From NCBI GenBank assembly GCA_029247365.1, contig JAQWLJ010000033.1, forward strand, positions 124,001-188,000: a stretch of 64,000 nucleotides of DNA, read 5' to 3'. This document shows positions 41,479 through 50,771 of this stretch, piece after piece. The position numbers were made by a program, and so were the translations under genes. The first letter of the stretch is position 1; every line of letters starts with the position of its first letter. This DNA is from Acidimicrobiales bacterium (GTDB lineage Bacteria; Actinomycetota; Acidimicrobiia; Acidimicrobiales; Aldehydirespiratoraceae). The notes beneath the pieces were generated by a model. That model had not been told where the DNA came from. It saw only the letters and a program-made list of their open reading frames with translations, and made no database searches.

Positions 41479-43319
41479 GCGGGCGCAACCTCCCCACTCG
41501 GCGCGCCGTCTTCTTCATCGGCATCCACCTGACTCCGCAACCACGCATCCTGCAAGAACTCGTCCTGATGCAGCTCTCGCGTACGGCGGACGTTCGGAAC
41601 GAGACCCTCGGGTCGCTTCAGCATCATGAAGATCAGCAACGCGCCGTAGATCAGCAGCTTGAATTCGGAGAACTCGGCGAGCAGACCTGGTTGCTTCGGG
41701 CCACCGAGCACACCGATCAACACCGCTGCGCCCGCAATCACACCGAGGATGTTGCCCATGCCGCCAACGATGACGACCACCAAGATCACGATTGATACCA
41801 AAATGATGAACGACGTGGGGAAGACCGAACCGACCTTCGCCGCAAAGATCGCACCCGAGAACGATGCCAGCACAGCACCGACCACGAAGGCCATGAGCTT
41901 CGCGTTAACGGTGTTGATGCCCATTGCCTCGGCAACCGACTCGTCTTCGCGAATCGCCATCCATGCGCGACCGAGCCGCGAATTCTCCAAGCGCCACGAA
42001 ACGTAGATCGCGATCGCGCAGAACACGGCAACGAGGTAAAAGACCGCCCGTGGATCGGTGCCTTTGATCTCGACGAAGCCGAGATCAACACCCGGGATAT
42101 TGGTGACGCCCTGCGCGCCACCGGTGTAACCACCCAGCCAGTCCGACAGGAAGAGGAGGCGAATGATCTCGCCGAAACCGAGCGTCACGATAGCGAGGTA
42201 GTCACCGCGCATGCGGATGACCGGGGCGCCGATGAACAAGCCGGTGAGGATGGCGAACAAAATCACCACGATCAACGCAACGAACCAGTGACTCTGCGGC
42301 ATCCAGTCGGGCCACGACTCGCCGCGGTTGGGCGACGTGAGGATGGCCGTGGCGTAGCCACCAACGGCGAAGAACGCCACATAGCCGAGGTCGAGAATGC
42401 CGGCGAGCCCGACCACGATGTTGAGGCCGAGGGCCAGCAAGACGAACAGACCGACGTTGGCGAGGAGTTCGTTAGTGATACGACCCAGCAGCAGCGGCAG
42501 GATCGCAGTGGCGATGCCGCAGGCGATGATGACGAGCGTGTTCGCCCGGGCACGCTCGGGGCCGGCGAGTTGCTTGTAGTTCTGCACCGGCGTGGGGACC
42601 ACTCCCCGCTGGCCAAGCACTCGCAGGTAGCCGAGCGCGCCACCTATGATCGCCACCGTGATCGCACCCTGCTGCGAGAGGCCGCCTCGGATAAAATAGA
42701 ACCAGTCGGTGATGAACTCGAACGGGAGACGTTCGGTGAGCAAATCCATGATCACGGTCTCGAAGACCGCCACGACGAGCACTGCACCGACAATCCACCC
42801 GACGACCGTGCGGGCGACAGACGGGAGGACGTGGAGCGCGCCGCCGAAGAGCCCAAGACCGGAGCCGATGACTGGCCAGATGACCACGCCGAACCCGATG
42901 CCGTTGTCGAAATGCAACAGCTCGAGCAGCGCCGGGCTCCAGTTGACCAGCGGATCGCGGAGGTTGAAGGTGTCGAGCAGGATGACCAGGAGCGACAGGC
43001 CGAGCCCGCCGATGAGACCGACCAGGCCACCGGCCGCGACTTCGCGTGCGCCCTTGTCGTGGTAGGCGATCCCCTCGAGCACCTTCTCCGACGAGACGAC
43101 GAAGCCCATCACGACAGGAATCCAAATCAGCGAGAGGTAGCCCATGCTCAGCAGCGGCTCGATGATCGTGCGGGTATCAAGACTGACCGGCATGTTTGCC
43201 AGCGAGACGAAGATCAGGGCAAGGCCTAAGAGCAGGCCATGGTTGCCGACCTTGCGCCAGTCTTGGTCCAGCGCGTCACGGGAGGGAAGGATCTCGGTGG
43301 TTTCTTCGGTTGTGCTCAT
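41475..43319 (-). CDS. livM: Branched-chain amino-acid ABC transporter permease with an N-terminal extension
   Basis: Permease of 614 residues; typical LivM proteins have about 300-450. The conserved LivM part starts near residue 265 (ANTLVIIACGIATAILPLLL) and includes NIVVGLAGILDLGYVAFFAVGGYATAI, LGFGEIIRLLF and GGMGNILGV. The first roughly 260 residues hold about six extra hydrophobic segments ending in VVPTPVQNYKQLAG. The tail after 580 is acidic. It overlaps livH (4 bp) and livG. No frame break is visible in the extension. Confidence 0.92.
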   Translation of the reverse strand: MSTTEETTEILPSRDALDQDWRKVGNHGLLLGLALIFVSLANMPVSLDTRTIIEPLLSMGYLSLIWIPVVMGFVVSSEKVLEGIAYHDKGAREVAAGGLVGLIGGLGLSLLVILLDTFNLRDPLVNWSPALLELLHFDNGIGFGVVIWPVIGSGLGLFGGALHVLPSVARTVVGWIVGAVLVVAVFETVIMDLLTERLPFEFITDWFYFIRGGLSQQGAITVAIIGGALGYLRVLGQRGVVPTPVQNYKQLAGPERARANTLVIIACGIATAILPLLLGRITNELLANVGLFVLLALGLNIVVGLAGILDLGYVAFFAVGGYATAILTSPNRGESWPDWMPQSHWFVALIVVILFAILTGLFIGAPVIRMRGDYLAIVTLGFGEIIRLLFLSDWLGGYTGGAQGVTNIPGVDLGFVEIKGTDPRAVFYLVAVFCAIAIYVSWRLENSRLGRAWMAIREDESVAEAMGINTVNAKLMAFVVGAVLASFSGAIFAAKVGSVFPTSFIILVSIVILVVVIVGGMGNILGVIAGAAVLIGVLGGPKQPGLLAEFSEFKLLIYGALLIFMMLKRPEGLVPNVRRTRELHQDEFLQDAWLRSQVDADEEDGAPSGEVAPA

Positions 43320-44440
43320 GCCCGGTCCTCCGCAGACAGACGCTCGCCGAACAGGCCGGTGGGCTTCACCAACAGAACGAAGATCAACACGAGGAAGGCG
43401 ACAGCATCACGTAACTGCGATACGCCGTTGACTCCCCATGGTTCGAGCACCATAAGCGGTGCGAGCGATTCGGCCGATCCGAGTGTGAGGCCGCCAGCCA
43501 TCGCGCCACCCAGGTTGCCGATACCGCCAACCACTGCCGCGCTGAACGCCTTGATGCCCGGCAGGAAGCCAGTGGTGTGAATCACCGAGCGGAAAAGGAT
43601 GCCCCAGAGGATGCCGGCCACACCGGCCATTGCGCCGCCGACGGCAAACGTGGTGACGATCGTGCGGTTGACGTCGATGCCCATCAGCGAGGCGATCTCC
43701 TTGTCTTCTGCCACGGCGCGCATCGCTTTGCCAGTCTTGGTGCGTTCGACGAGATACCAGAGGCCCGCCATCGAGATCGCGGCGACAAGGACCACCATCA
43801 TCTTCGTGCCCTCGATCTCGAGGAAGAGGATCGTACGCTTCTGCGACAGCCAGTCCGGCAGGCTCGGATACGACTTGGCGCCGGGGCCCAACAGGACAAT
43901 GGAGATGTTTTGGATGAGGAACGACACGCCGATCGAGGTGATCAGCGGGATCAGACGGGGCGATCCCCGCAGCGGCCGGTAGGCGACCCGCTCCATGATT
44001 ACCGCGGTGGCCGTCGAGCAGACGATGGCGACAAGGATGATGAACACCAGTGCCACGGGAAAGGCGTCTTCCCAAATGCCGGCTTCTTCGAGCTTGTTCG
44101 AGGTGATCATGCCGGTCATCGCACCGACCATGAAAACCTCGCCATGGGCGAAGTTGATGAACCCGAGGACGCCGTAGACCATCGAGTACCCGAGGGCGAT
44201 CAGGCCATACATGGCGCCCTGCGAGAGGCCAGAGATGACCAGACCCTCGAGCTGGTCGGCCGTGAGGCCGGTGGCATCCGGGTTCAGCACCCCAGCGATC
44301 GGATTCTGGGGGTCGATCTGTTGCAAAAGAAAAAGCACAACGCCCGAGATGAAGAAGAAACTCAAGCCGGTCCGCATGACGGTGAGGAACCAGTCGACAC
44401 CGGTGCGCGGAACTGCCCTGGATCGAATTGCTGTGGTCAC
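43316..44440 (-). CDS. livH: Branched-chain amino-acid ABC transporter permease
   Basis: Permease of 374 residues. The GTG start at 44440 has a GGAGGGGGAG site 3-6 bp away; ATG 44455 would start inside that site. Hallmarks: GLSQGAMYGLIALGYSMVYGVLGFINFAHGEVFMVGA (in pieces here), and GGIGNLGGAMAGG. There is a long N-terminal part with a leader hydrophobic segment (WFLTVMRTGLSFFFISGVVLF) that is not in shorter LivH. The intrinsic terminator between livK and livH may reduce expression of this gene relative to livK. Confidence 0.93.
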   Translation of the reverse strand: MTTAIRSRAVPRTGVDWFLTVMRTGLSFFFISGVVLFLLQQIDPQNPIAGVLNPDATGLTADQLEGLVISGLSQGAMYGLIALGYSMVYGVLGFINFAHGEVFMVGAMTGMITSNKLEEAGIWEDAFPVALVFIILVAIVCSTATAVIMERVAYRPLRGSPRLIPLITSIGVSFLIQNISIVLLGPGAKSYPSLPDWLSQKRTILFLEIEGTKMMVVLVAAISMAGLWYLVERTKTGKAMRAVAEDKEIASLMGIDVNRTIVTTFAVGGAMAGVAGILWGILFRSVIHTTGFLPGIKAFSAAVVGGIGNLGGAMAGGLTLGSAESLAPLMVLEPWGVNGVSQLRDAVAFLVLIFVLLVKPTGLFGERLSAEDRA

Positions 44441-44486
44441 TTGCTCCCCCTCCAAAGCACGCGTTTCAGCCCTCTAGGGTAACGCG

Positions 44487-44521
44487 AAACGGCCCCCGCT
44501 CACCCGGAGCGAGGGCCGTTT
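44487..44521 (-). terminator. Intrinsic terminator between livK and livH
   Basis: AAACGGCCC..GCTC pairs with GAGC..GGGCCGTTT across an ACCCG loop, with two small internal mismatches. On the minus strand it follows the livK stop by about 45 bp and ends in TTTCGCG. Terminators between the abundant binding protein and the membrane genes are common in ABC operons and probably allow higher livK levels by partial read-through. Confidence 0.75.
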
Positions 44522-44566
44522 CTAGGATTCGAGAGCTGATCAGACGATCAGCGTCGGATCAGGTGC

Positions 44567-45865
44567 TTACGGGGCGTAATCGAACACAACGTTCGACATA
44601 CCCATGTCCACGTCACTGGAATCGGTGTGCAGAACAACGGTGATCTTCTGCGAACCACAGTCGCCGAAGTCGTCACAGCTGATGGTGCCGATGACACCGC
44701 TGTAGCCGGAAATGGCGTCGAGGGCCATGCGGACGCCGGCGCGGTCGATGATGAGGTTGCCGTCACCGTCGACGTAGCTGGCGGCGTCGATCGCCTCGAG
44801 CAGCATCGCAGCCGAGTCGTAGCTGTGACCCCAGAACGGAGCGGACGGAGCCTCGCCGTGAGCGGCCTCGTAGTCGGCCAGAACCTCAGCAGCGGTCTTG
44901 CCGGTGCTCTCGTTCACGTTGTCGCCGAAGCGGACGTCAGGACCCGAGAAGTAAATTCCCTCGGACTGCTCGAGCTCGAAGAAGGCGCTAACCAGGAGGC
45001 CGTCGGCAGCAAGGAGTTGGGTGTTCTCAAGTCCAGAGACGCCAGCCGCCTGGTCGGCGACGAAGTCACCGGCTGGCTGGAAGATCGGGAAGAACAGAGC
45101 CTCGGGAGAGCCAGCAGCGATCTCGGTGAGGACCGGGACCATGTCGGTGTCTTCCTTGTTGACACCGGTGAAGCCGGTCATGGTGCCACCGAGCTCCTCG
45201 AAGGCGTCATAGAAGGCCTGAGCGAGACCCTGGGTGTAGGGGTCGCCGTCGTGGATGGCAGCCGCAGTGGTCATACCGAGCTCGGTGTACACGAACTCAG
45301 CCATGGCGGCGCCCTGGTACAGGTCGTTGTGCGCGGTGCGGTAGTAACCCGCGTTGTAGTTCTCACCGGCGGTGCCAAGGAGGTCCGAAGTGAGCGCTGG
45401 CGAGGTGTTCGAGCCGGAGATCATGACGAGACCAGCCTCGCTGATCAGCGGAGCAGCGGCGGTAGCAGCGCCTGAGCATGAGGTGCCCAGAACACCGACA
45501 ACCTGCTCGTCAGCGACGATCTGCTGCGCAGCAGCCTGGCCACCGTCGGCAGAGCACAGGTCGTCAAGACCAGCACCGAGATCGACGTCGAAGCCGTGGA
45601 TCTGGCCGTAGTCGGCGATCGCAGCGGCAACGCCACGCTCGTTCGGAATACCGAGGAAGGCAACGTCACCGGAGATCGCGTTCAACGAACGGACCTGGAT
45701 GGCAGCGCCTGGCTCGACGGTAACGGTGCCGAGGGAGCCATCACCGAGGTGATCCCCGGCGGCGGCCGTGCTGGTGTCTTCATCGTCATCACCGCACGCA
45801 GCGGCGATCAGCGAGAAGGAAAGCAGCACGGCAAGCAGCATCATGAGCTTGCGTGAAAGCTTCAT
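44567..45865 (-). CDS. livK: Branched-chain amino-acid ABC transporter substrate-binding lipoprotein
   Basis: 432 residues, Peripla_BP_6 family. Signal ends in LIAAAC (Cys24) and is followed by an acidic linker. Ligand-domain features: LNAISGDVAFLGIPNERGV, GVLGTSCSGAATAAAPLISEAGLVMISGS and AAIHDGDPYTQGLAQAFYDAF. GGAGGGG lies about 9 bp before ATG 45865. A TATACT -10-like hexamer sits at 45929-45934 without a good -35. Three in-frame Cys pairs may form disulphides. It should bind Leu/Ile/Val or a similar amino acid. Confidence 0.93.
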   Translation of the reverse strand: MKLSRKLMMLLAVLLSFSLIAAACGDDDEDTSTAAAGDHLGDGSLGTVTVEPGAAIQVRSLNAISGDVAFLGIPNERGVAAAIADYGQIHGFDVDLGAGLDDLCSADGGQAAAQQIVADEQVVGVLGTSCSGAATAAAPLISEAGLVMISGSNTSPALTSDLLGTAGENYNAGYYRTAHNDLYQGAAMAEFVYTELGMTTAAAIHDGDPYTQGLAQAFYDAFEELGGTMTGFTGVNKEDTDMVPVLTEIAAGSPEALFFPIFQPAGDFVADQAAGVSGLENTQLLAADGLLVSAFFELEQSEGIYFSGPDVRFGDNVNESTGKTAAEVLADYEAAHGEAPSAPFWGHSYDSAAMLLEAIDAASYVDGDGNLIIDRAGVRMALDAISGYSGVIGTISCDDFGDCGSQKITVVLHTDSSDVDMGMSNVVFDYAP

Positions 45866-45977
45866 AGGTTTAGTCCCCTCCATTGGGATAAGCGCGCGGT
45901 GGATGGAACGGCACCGCGAGGCCGTTAAGGCTATGGAGTATAGGCCTGGAAGTCGGAAATGATCGAGAGCCGACCGT

Positions 45978-46655
45978 TCAGCGGGTCCGGGCGACCACTT
46001 CTTCGACCGGCCCAATCATGCCCGTATAGAAGGGTCCGAAGTCGGCGTAGATGGCTGACGCGGTGTCGTAGCGCATCGTGTACACGGTGTCCTTGAGGTC
46101 GTCGAGTTTCGCCCCGAAGAGCGTCACGCCCCATTCCCAGTCGTCAAGACCAGTCGACGAGGTAATGAGCTGGACGATGCGACCCGCAAACTTGCGCCCC
46201 GACGTGCCATGTTCGTACATGAGCGCCTTGCGCTCATCGTAAGGCAGCCGATACCAGTTCTGATCGGCGTCTCGCCGCTTCGTCATCGGGTAGAAGCACC
46301 AGGCGCTCTTCGATTCCGGAGGGAGTTCTGGGTAGAGCCGCATGTTCTTCATCTCGTCGGGGATGCCCTGCGCGTACTCGGAGAGCTCGGTGATCGACAC
46401 GAAGCTGTCGACGACCCTCAGACCGGCGTTGGTCAGACCGGTTTGCAAGTCGCGTAGCTTCCACGAGTCGGCGTGCAGCGCCATGAAGCACAGGTCCGCC
46501 TTGTGTCCGAGGATCGCGACGGCGACGACCTGCACCTCAGTCCCCTGGGCATCCTCGACGGCTGCGATGACGGCGTCATCGTCGGTGTCGGGCGTACGGG
46601 CGCAGAAGAGGTGGACGACAGCAACGCCCTCGGATGTCACGACCGGTTCGAGCAT
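45978..46655 (-). CDS. chdC: Coproheme decarboxylase (HemQ)
   Basis: Chlorite-dismutase-fold enzyme of 225 residues, the final step of coproporphyrin-dependent heme synthesis (coproheme to heme b). Motifs: WCFYPMTKRRDADQNWYRLP with the catalytic Tyr, MYEHGTSGRKFAGR with the heme-binding His, GLDDWEWGVTLFG and MRYDTASAIYADFGPFYTG. Length is typical. It is separate from hemE-cgoX at 13.9-16.3 kb. Whether frataxin-like ferrochelatase cpfC lies elsewhere is unknown. Confidence 0.93.
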   Translation of the reverse strand: MLEPVVTSEGVAVVHLFCARTPDTDDDAVIAAVEDAQGTEVQVVAVAILGHKADLCFMALHADSWKLRDLQTGLTNAGLRVVDSFVSITELSEYAQGIPDEMKNMRLYPELPPESKSAWCFYPMTKRRDADQNWYRLPYDERKALMYEHGTSGRKFAGRIVQLITSSTGLDDWEWGVTLFGAKLDDLKDTVYTMRYDTASAIYADFGPFYTGMIGPVEEVVARTR

Positions 46656-46664
46656 GTAGCGAGT

Positions 46665-47432
46665 CTACGAGGGGTCGCCGGGAGGACTCGAAGCGTGCAC
46701 CCGAAACTGTGCCGGGGTCGTACCGGTGAGGCGACCGAACCGACGGGTGAAGTCGGGTTGGTCGTAGAAGCCACACGCCGCCGCGACCTGGGCGATCGGC
46801 AGATCGGTGTCGGCGAGCATGCGGGTCGCCGCCTCGACCCGCACTCGAAGGATGTGTTGGGTCGCTGTCACACCGAACACCCGCTTCATCCGGCGTTCGA
46901 GCTGGGCTTCAGAACAGCCGGCCACCTCGGCGAGATCGGCCACCCGGATCGGCCCGGGATGACGTTCCTGCACGTGCTGCACCACGCCGCGCAGGTTCTC
47001 GAGACCGACGTTGTCGTCCGACGGCGTGACGAGGTCGCGGCTCACGGAGACGAGACCGACCACGTCTGCCACCTCACCTCGAACCGGGAGCTTCGTCGTG
47101 AGGTACCAGCCGAGCTCACCGTCGATCCGCCGGATCAGTTCGAGTTCGTCGTAGAGCGGCGCGCCCGATTCGACGACGTGAGCGTCCTGTTCCTCGTAAC
47201 GCTCGGCGAGCTCCGGCCCGAAGTGATCGGCGGCGCGCGTGCCGATGACCTCGGCCATCGACGTCCGTCCGGTCCGCCGGACGAACGCGGAGTTCACGGC
47301 GACGTAAGTTCCCGCTCGGTCCTTCGCACAGAAGATGACGTTGATCAGCGTCTCGAAGAGCCCGAGGAGCTCGGGCTGACAGGCGAACAGATCGCCCTCG
47401 TTGTGCGAAATACCAACCATCGGTGGTCGCAT
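46665..47432 (-). CDS. PAS-domain AraC-family transcriptional regulator
   Basis: 255 residues: an N-terminal PAS domain (about 15-130: FETLINVIFCAKDRAGTYVAVNSAFVRRTGR and the loop ERYEEQDAHVVESGAPLYDELE) plus a C-terminal AraC DNA-binding pair of HTHs (about 155-255: RVADLAEVAGCSEAQLERRMKRVFG, VAAACGFYDQPDFTRRFGRLTGTTPAQFR, given in part). It is divergent from putA with a 41-bp gap and is the obvious candidate for control of proline breakdown. The PAS ligand is unknown. Start ATG 47432 or 47420. Confidence 0.84.
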   Translation of the reverse strand: MRPPMVGISHNEGDLFACQPELLGLFETLINVIFCAKDRAGTYVAVNSAFVRRTGRTSMAEVIGTRAADHFGPELAERYEEQDAHVVESGAPLYDELELIRRIDGELGWYLTTKLPVRGEVADVVGLVSVSRDLVTPSDDNVGLENLRGVVQHVQERHPGPIRVADLAEVAGCSEAQLERRMKRVFGVTATQHILRVRVEAATRMLADTDLPIAQVAAACGFYDQPDFTRRFGRLTGTTPAQFRVHASSPPGDPS

Positions 47433-47473
47433 CGTACAAGACCGCCCATCAGCGGATCCTCCACGATGAAGCC

Positions 47474-50400
47474 ATGAATCCGACCGATGACGCCCTGGCG
47501 GCCGCTGCACCCGCCGTCAAACTCGTCGAACGGTGGCTCCTCCAGGCGGCTGCGCACGAGACCCGCCGATCTCGGCAGACGATGGACCGTCTCGAAGGCG
47601 TTGTCGCCGATGCGGCCGGGCTTGCGTTCGTCATGGCGTTCATCGATCGCGTGGCGCGGCCCGACGACGATCGCGTCGCCGCCCGCCAGCTGGCCGGGGT
47701 CGTTCGTTCGGAGCAGTTGCCGTCGTTCCTGTCACCGCTCGATCGGCTCCTGCTTCGCGCCGGCGCGATCGTCGGCCCGATTTTGCCCCGATTGGTGATG
47801 CCCCTCGCCCGCCGGCGGATGCGCACCATCGTCGGCCACCTCGTTGCGCCGTCCGATCCCAGTGCCCTCGCCGCCCACCTCGCCGAGCAGCGAGCCGGTG
47901 GGTGGGCATCGAACGTCAACCTCCTCGGTGAGGCGGTGCTCGGTGATGCCGAGGCCGACCGTCGTCATGCGGCGCTAATCGAACTCCTCGGCCAACCGAA
48001 CGTCGACTACGTCTCGGTGAAGCTCTCGAGCGTGGTGGCGCAGCTCAACCCGTGGGCCTGGGACGACTCGCTTGAGCGCGTCTCCGCCCGTCTCGCCGAA
48101 TTAGCCGACCACGCACGTGCGACATCGCCGCCGACCTTCATCAACGTCGACATGGAGGAGTACCACGATCTCGGGCTCACGCTCGACGCGTTCGAACGTG
48201 TTCTCGGCGCGCCAGAACGGCTCGACGCCGAGGCCGGGATCGTGCTTCAGGCCTACCTGCCCGACGCTCTCCCGGCGCTTCAGCGGCTCAGCGCTTGGGC
48301 GGCGGCGAGGGTCGAGGCCGGTGGGGCGCCGGTGAAGATCAGGCTCGTGAAGGGTGCCAACCTTGCGATGGAGCAGGTTGACGCGGCCCTGCACGGCTGG
48401 GAGCAGGCGCCGTACGACACCAAGTCCGACACCGACGCCAACTACGCCCGCTGCATCGACTGGGTGCTTCATCCTGAACGCCTGCGGGGCCTTCGCATCG
48501 GACTCGCCAGCCACAACCTCTTCCACGTGGCGTGGACGCTGGTGCTCGCCCGAGAGCGTGGCGTGGCCGACCGGGTGCAGTTCGAGATGCTCCAAGGCAT
48601 GGCCGAGGCGCAAACGGGAGCCGTCGCCGCATCGCTGGCCGGCGAGGCCCAGCCCTTGCTCTACACACCGGCGGTCGATCCAGCCGATTTCGACGTGGCG
48701 GTCGGCTACCTCTTCCGTCGCCTCGACGAGAACGCTGCGCCAGACAACTTCCTCCGTGCCCTGTTCGACCTCGAGCCGGGCGGCGCGGTATTCGCCGCCG
48801 AGGCGGCCCGGTTCCACACATCGATCGTCGATCGTGACCGACCTGAGATCGGCGCCCGACGCTCCCAGCACCGCTCGTGCCACTCTGCCCCAGCGGTCGC
48901 CACCGCCGGACTCTTCCGTAACGATGCAGAAACCGATCCGACCCTTCCAGCCAATCGTGCTTGGCTGCAGCGCGTGCGATCCCTCCCGCCAGCGACACTC
49001 GCCACCGCACCGATCACCGAGCCCCACACCGTCGACCAGGCCGCCGAGCGGGCCCGCGAAGCGCGGCTTGCGTGGCGCCGGCGTAGCGCGGCGGACCGTC
49101 GAGACGTGCTCCGCCGCGTCGGCTGCGAGCTGGAGACGCGCCGTGGACTGCTCCTGCAGACAATGGCTGCGGAGGCGGGGAAGACGTTCGGGGAGTCCGA
49201 CGTCGAGATCTGTGAAGCGATCGACTTCGCCCGCTACTACGCGGATCGGTCCACGGAACTCCGGGGCCCGGGTGTCGAGTTCACACCGCTCGGCCTGGTC
49301 GCGGTCGTGCCACCGTGGAACTTCCCGGTGGCGATCCCCGCCGGAGGCGTGCTCGCTGCGCTTGCGGCCGGCAACGCAGTGCTGTTCAAACCGGCGCCGC
49401 AGACCCGCCGTTGCGCGTCGGTCGTCCACGACGCTCTCCTGGCAGCCGGCGTGCCCGCCGATTTGTGCGCCTTCGTCCCGACCGGCGACGACGACGCGGG
49501 CCGCCGCGTGATCGAGCAAGCCGACGCGGTCATCCTCACGGGGGCGAGCGAAACCGCCGACCTCTTTCGCCGCTGGAATCCGGCGCTCAAGCTCTTCGCC
49601 GAGACGTCGGGGAAGAACGCCTTGGTCATCACGCCACACGCCGATCTTGATCTCGCCGTCGCCGACCTCGTTCGTTCGGCGTTCGGGCACGGGGGCCAAA
49701 AGTGCTCGGCCGCGAGCCTTGCGATCTTGGTGGGGTCGATCTACGACTCACCCCGGTTCCGCCGCCAGCTGGTGGACGCCGTCGACTCGCTGCGGCTTGG
49801 GCTTGCAGCCGACCCGACGACGATGATGGTTCCGCTGATCGGCGAGGCCAACGAACGTCTCATGCGAGCGTTCACGGCACTCGACCCCGATGAGTCGTGG
49901 CTGATCAAACCTCGGCTCATCGACGATGACGCAAACCTCTGGTCGCCGGGCATTCGGCTAGGGGTTCGACCGGGCTCGTGGTTCCATCGGACCGAGTGCT
50001 TCGGCCCCGTGCTCGGGCTCATGCGAGCCACGGACCTCGATGAGGCGGTGCGAATCCAAAACGACAGTGCGTTTGGGCTGACCGGGGGGCTTCACTCGCT
50101 CGACCCAGCCGAGGTGAAGCGTTGGTCCGAGTGCGTCGAGGTCGGCAATGCATACGTGAACCGGGCCATCACGGGCGCAGTCGTCCAGCGGCAACCTTTC
50201 GGCGGCTGGAAGCGTTCGGCGGTCGGGCCCGGAGCGAAGGCAGGAGGACCGAACTACGTCGCACAGTTGGGTACCTGGACGCAGCTAACCCCGGAGGCAA
50301 ACGACGACTACGCCATCGCATGGTCCAACCACTTCGCCGTCGACCACGACCCCACCGCCCTCCGGTGTGAAGCGAACGTTTTGCGGTACCGCCCGCTCGA

Positions 50401-50761
50401 CCGCATCGTGCTTCGTCGCGGTCTGGGATCGGACCCCCGAGCCATCGAACTGACCCGGCGAGCTGCAGCGACGGCCGGGGTGCAATTGATCGAGAGCGAC
50501 GCCGCCCACGAACCAGACGCCGAACTCGCAGCCCGACTCGCCAGCCTCGACATCGAGCGGCTCCGTGTGGTCGGCGTGCCGATCGGCGATGAACTAAGGC
50601 ACGCTGCGAACGCAGCCAACGTGTATCTCGCGGATGCGCCCGTCGTCTCCGTCGGCCGGATCGAGCTGCTCCACTTTGTGCGCGAGCAAGCAGTAAGCAC
50701 AACGCTGCATCGCTTCGGCAACCTGCCTCCGGCTCACCGCGTCGCCGCGGCCCCGGCCTAA
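47474..50761 (+). CDS. putA: Bifunctional proline dehydrogenase / L-glutamate gamma-semialdehyde dehydrogenase
   Basis: 1095 residues, without the N-terminal DNA-binding domain of the enteric forms. FAD-linked PRODH domain is about 90-430 (VNLLGEAVLGDAEADRR, YVSVKLSSV, IRLVKGANLAME, YARCIDWVL). The P5CDH domain is about 500-990: VVPPWNFPVAIPAGGVLAALAAGN, FAETSGKNALVI, and the catalytic Cys in GGQKCSAASL. Substrate is channelled from proline to glutamate. The alternative earlier ATG lies in the regulator overlap. The class IV aminotransferase follows within 11 bp. It would also use proline made from cis-3-hydroxyproline. Confidence 0.95.
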   Translation: MNPTDDALAAAAPAVKLVERWLLQAAAHETRRSRQTMDRLEGVVADAAGLAFVMAFIDRVARPDDDRVAARQLAGVVRSEQLPSFLSPLDRLLLRAGAIVGPILPRLVMPLARRRMRTIVGHLVAPSDPSALAAHLAEQRAGGWASNVNLLGEAVLGDAEADRRHAALIELLGQPNVDYVSVKLSSVVAQLNPWAWDDSLERVSARLAELADHARATSPPTFINVDMEEYHDLGLTLDAFERVLGAPERLDAEAGIVLQAYLPDALPALQRLSAWAAARVEAGGAPVKIRLVKGANLAMEQVDAALHGWEQAPYDTKSDTDANYARCIDWVLHPERLRGLRIGLASHNLFHVAWTLVLARERGVADRVQFEMLQGMAEAQTGAVAASLAGEAQPLLYTPAVDPADFDVAVGYLFRRLDENAAPDNFLRALFDLEPGGAVFAAEAARFHTSIVDRDRPEIGARRSQHRSCHSAPAVATAGLFRNDAETDPTLPANRAWLQRVRSLPPATLATAPITEPHTVDQAAERAREARLAWRRRSAADRRDVLRRVGCELETRRGLLLQTMAAEAGKTFGESDVEICEAIDFARYYADRSTELRGPGVEFTPLGLVAVVPPWNFPVAIPAGGVLAALAAGNAVLFKPAPQTRRCASVVHDALLAAGVPADLCAFVPTGDDDAGRRVIEQADAVILTGASETADLFRRWNPALKLFAETSGKNALVITPHADLDLAVADLVRSAFGHGGQKCSAASLAILVGSIYDSPRFRRQLVDAVDSLRLGLAADPTTMMVPLIGEANERLMRAFTALDPDESWLIKPRLIDDDANLWSPGIRLGVRPGSWFHRTECFGPVLGLMRATDLDEAVRIQNDSAFGLTGGLHSLDPAEVKRWSECVEVGNAYVNRAITGAVVQRQPFGGWKRSAVGPGAKAGGPNYVAQLGTWTQLTPEANDDYAIAWSNHFAVDHDPTALRCEANVLRYRPLDRIVLRRGLGSDPRAIELTRRAAATAGVQLIESDAAHEPDAELAARLASLDIERLRVVGVPIGDELRHAANAANVYLADAPVVSVGRIELLHFVREQAVSTTLHRFGNLPPAHRVAAAPA

Positions 50762-50771
50762 CGTGACGCCC

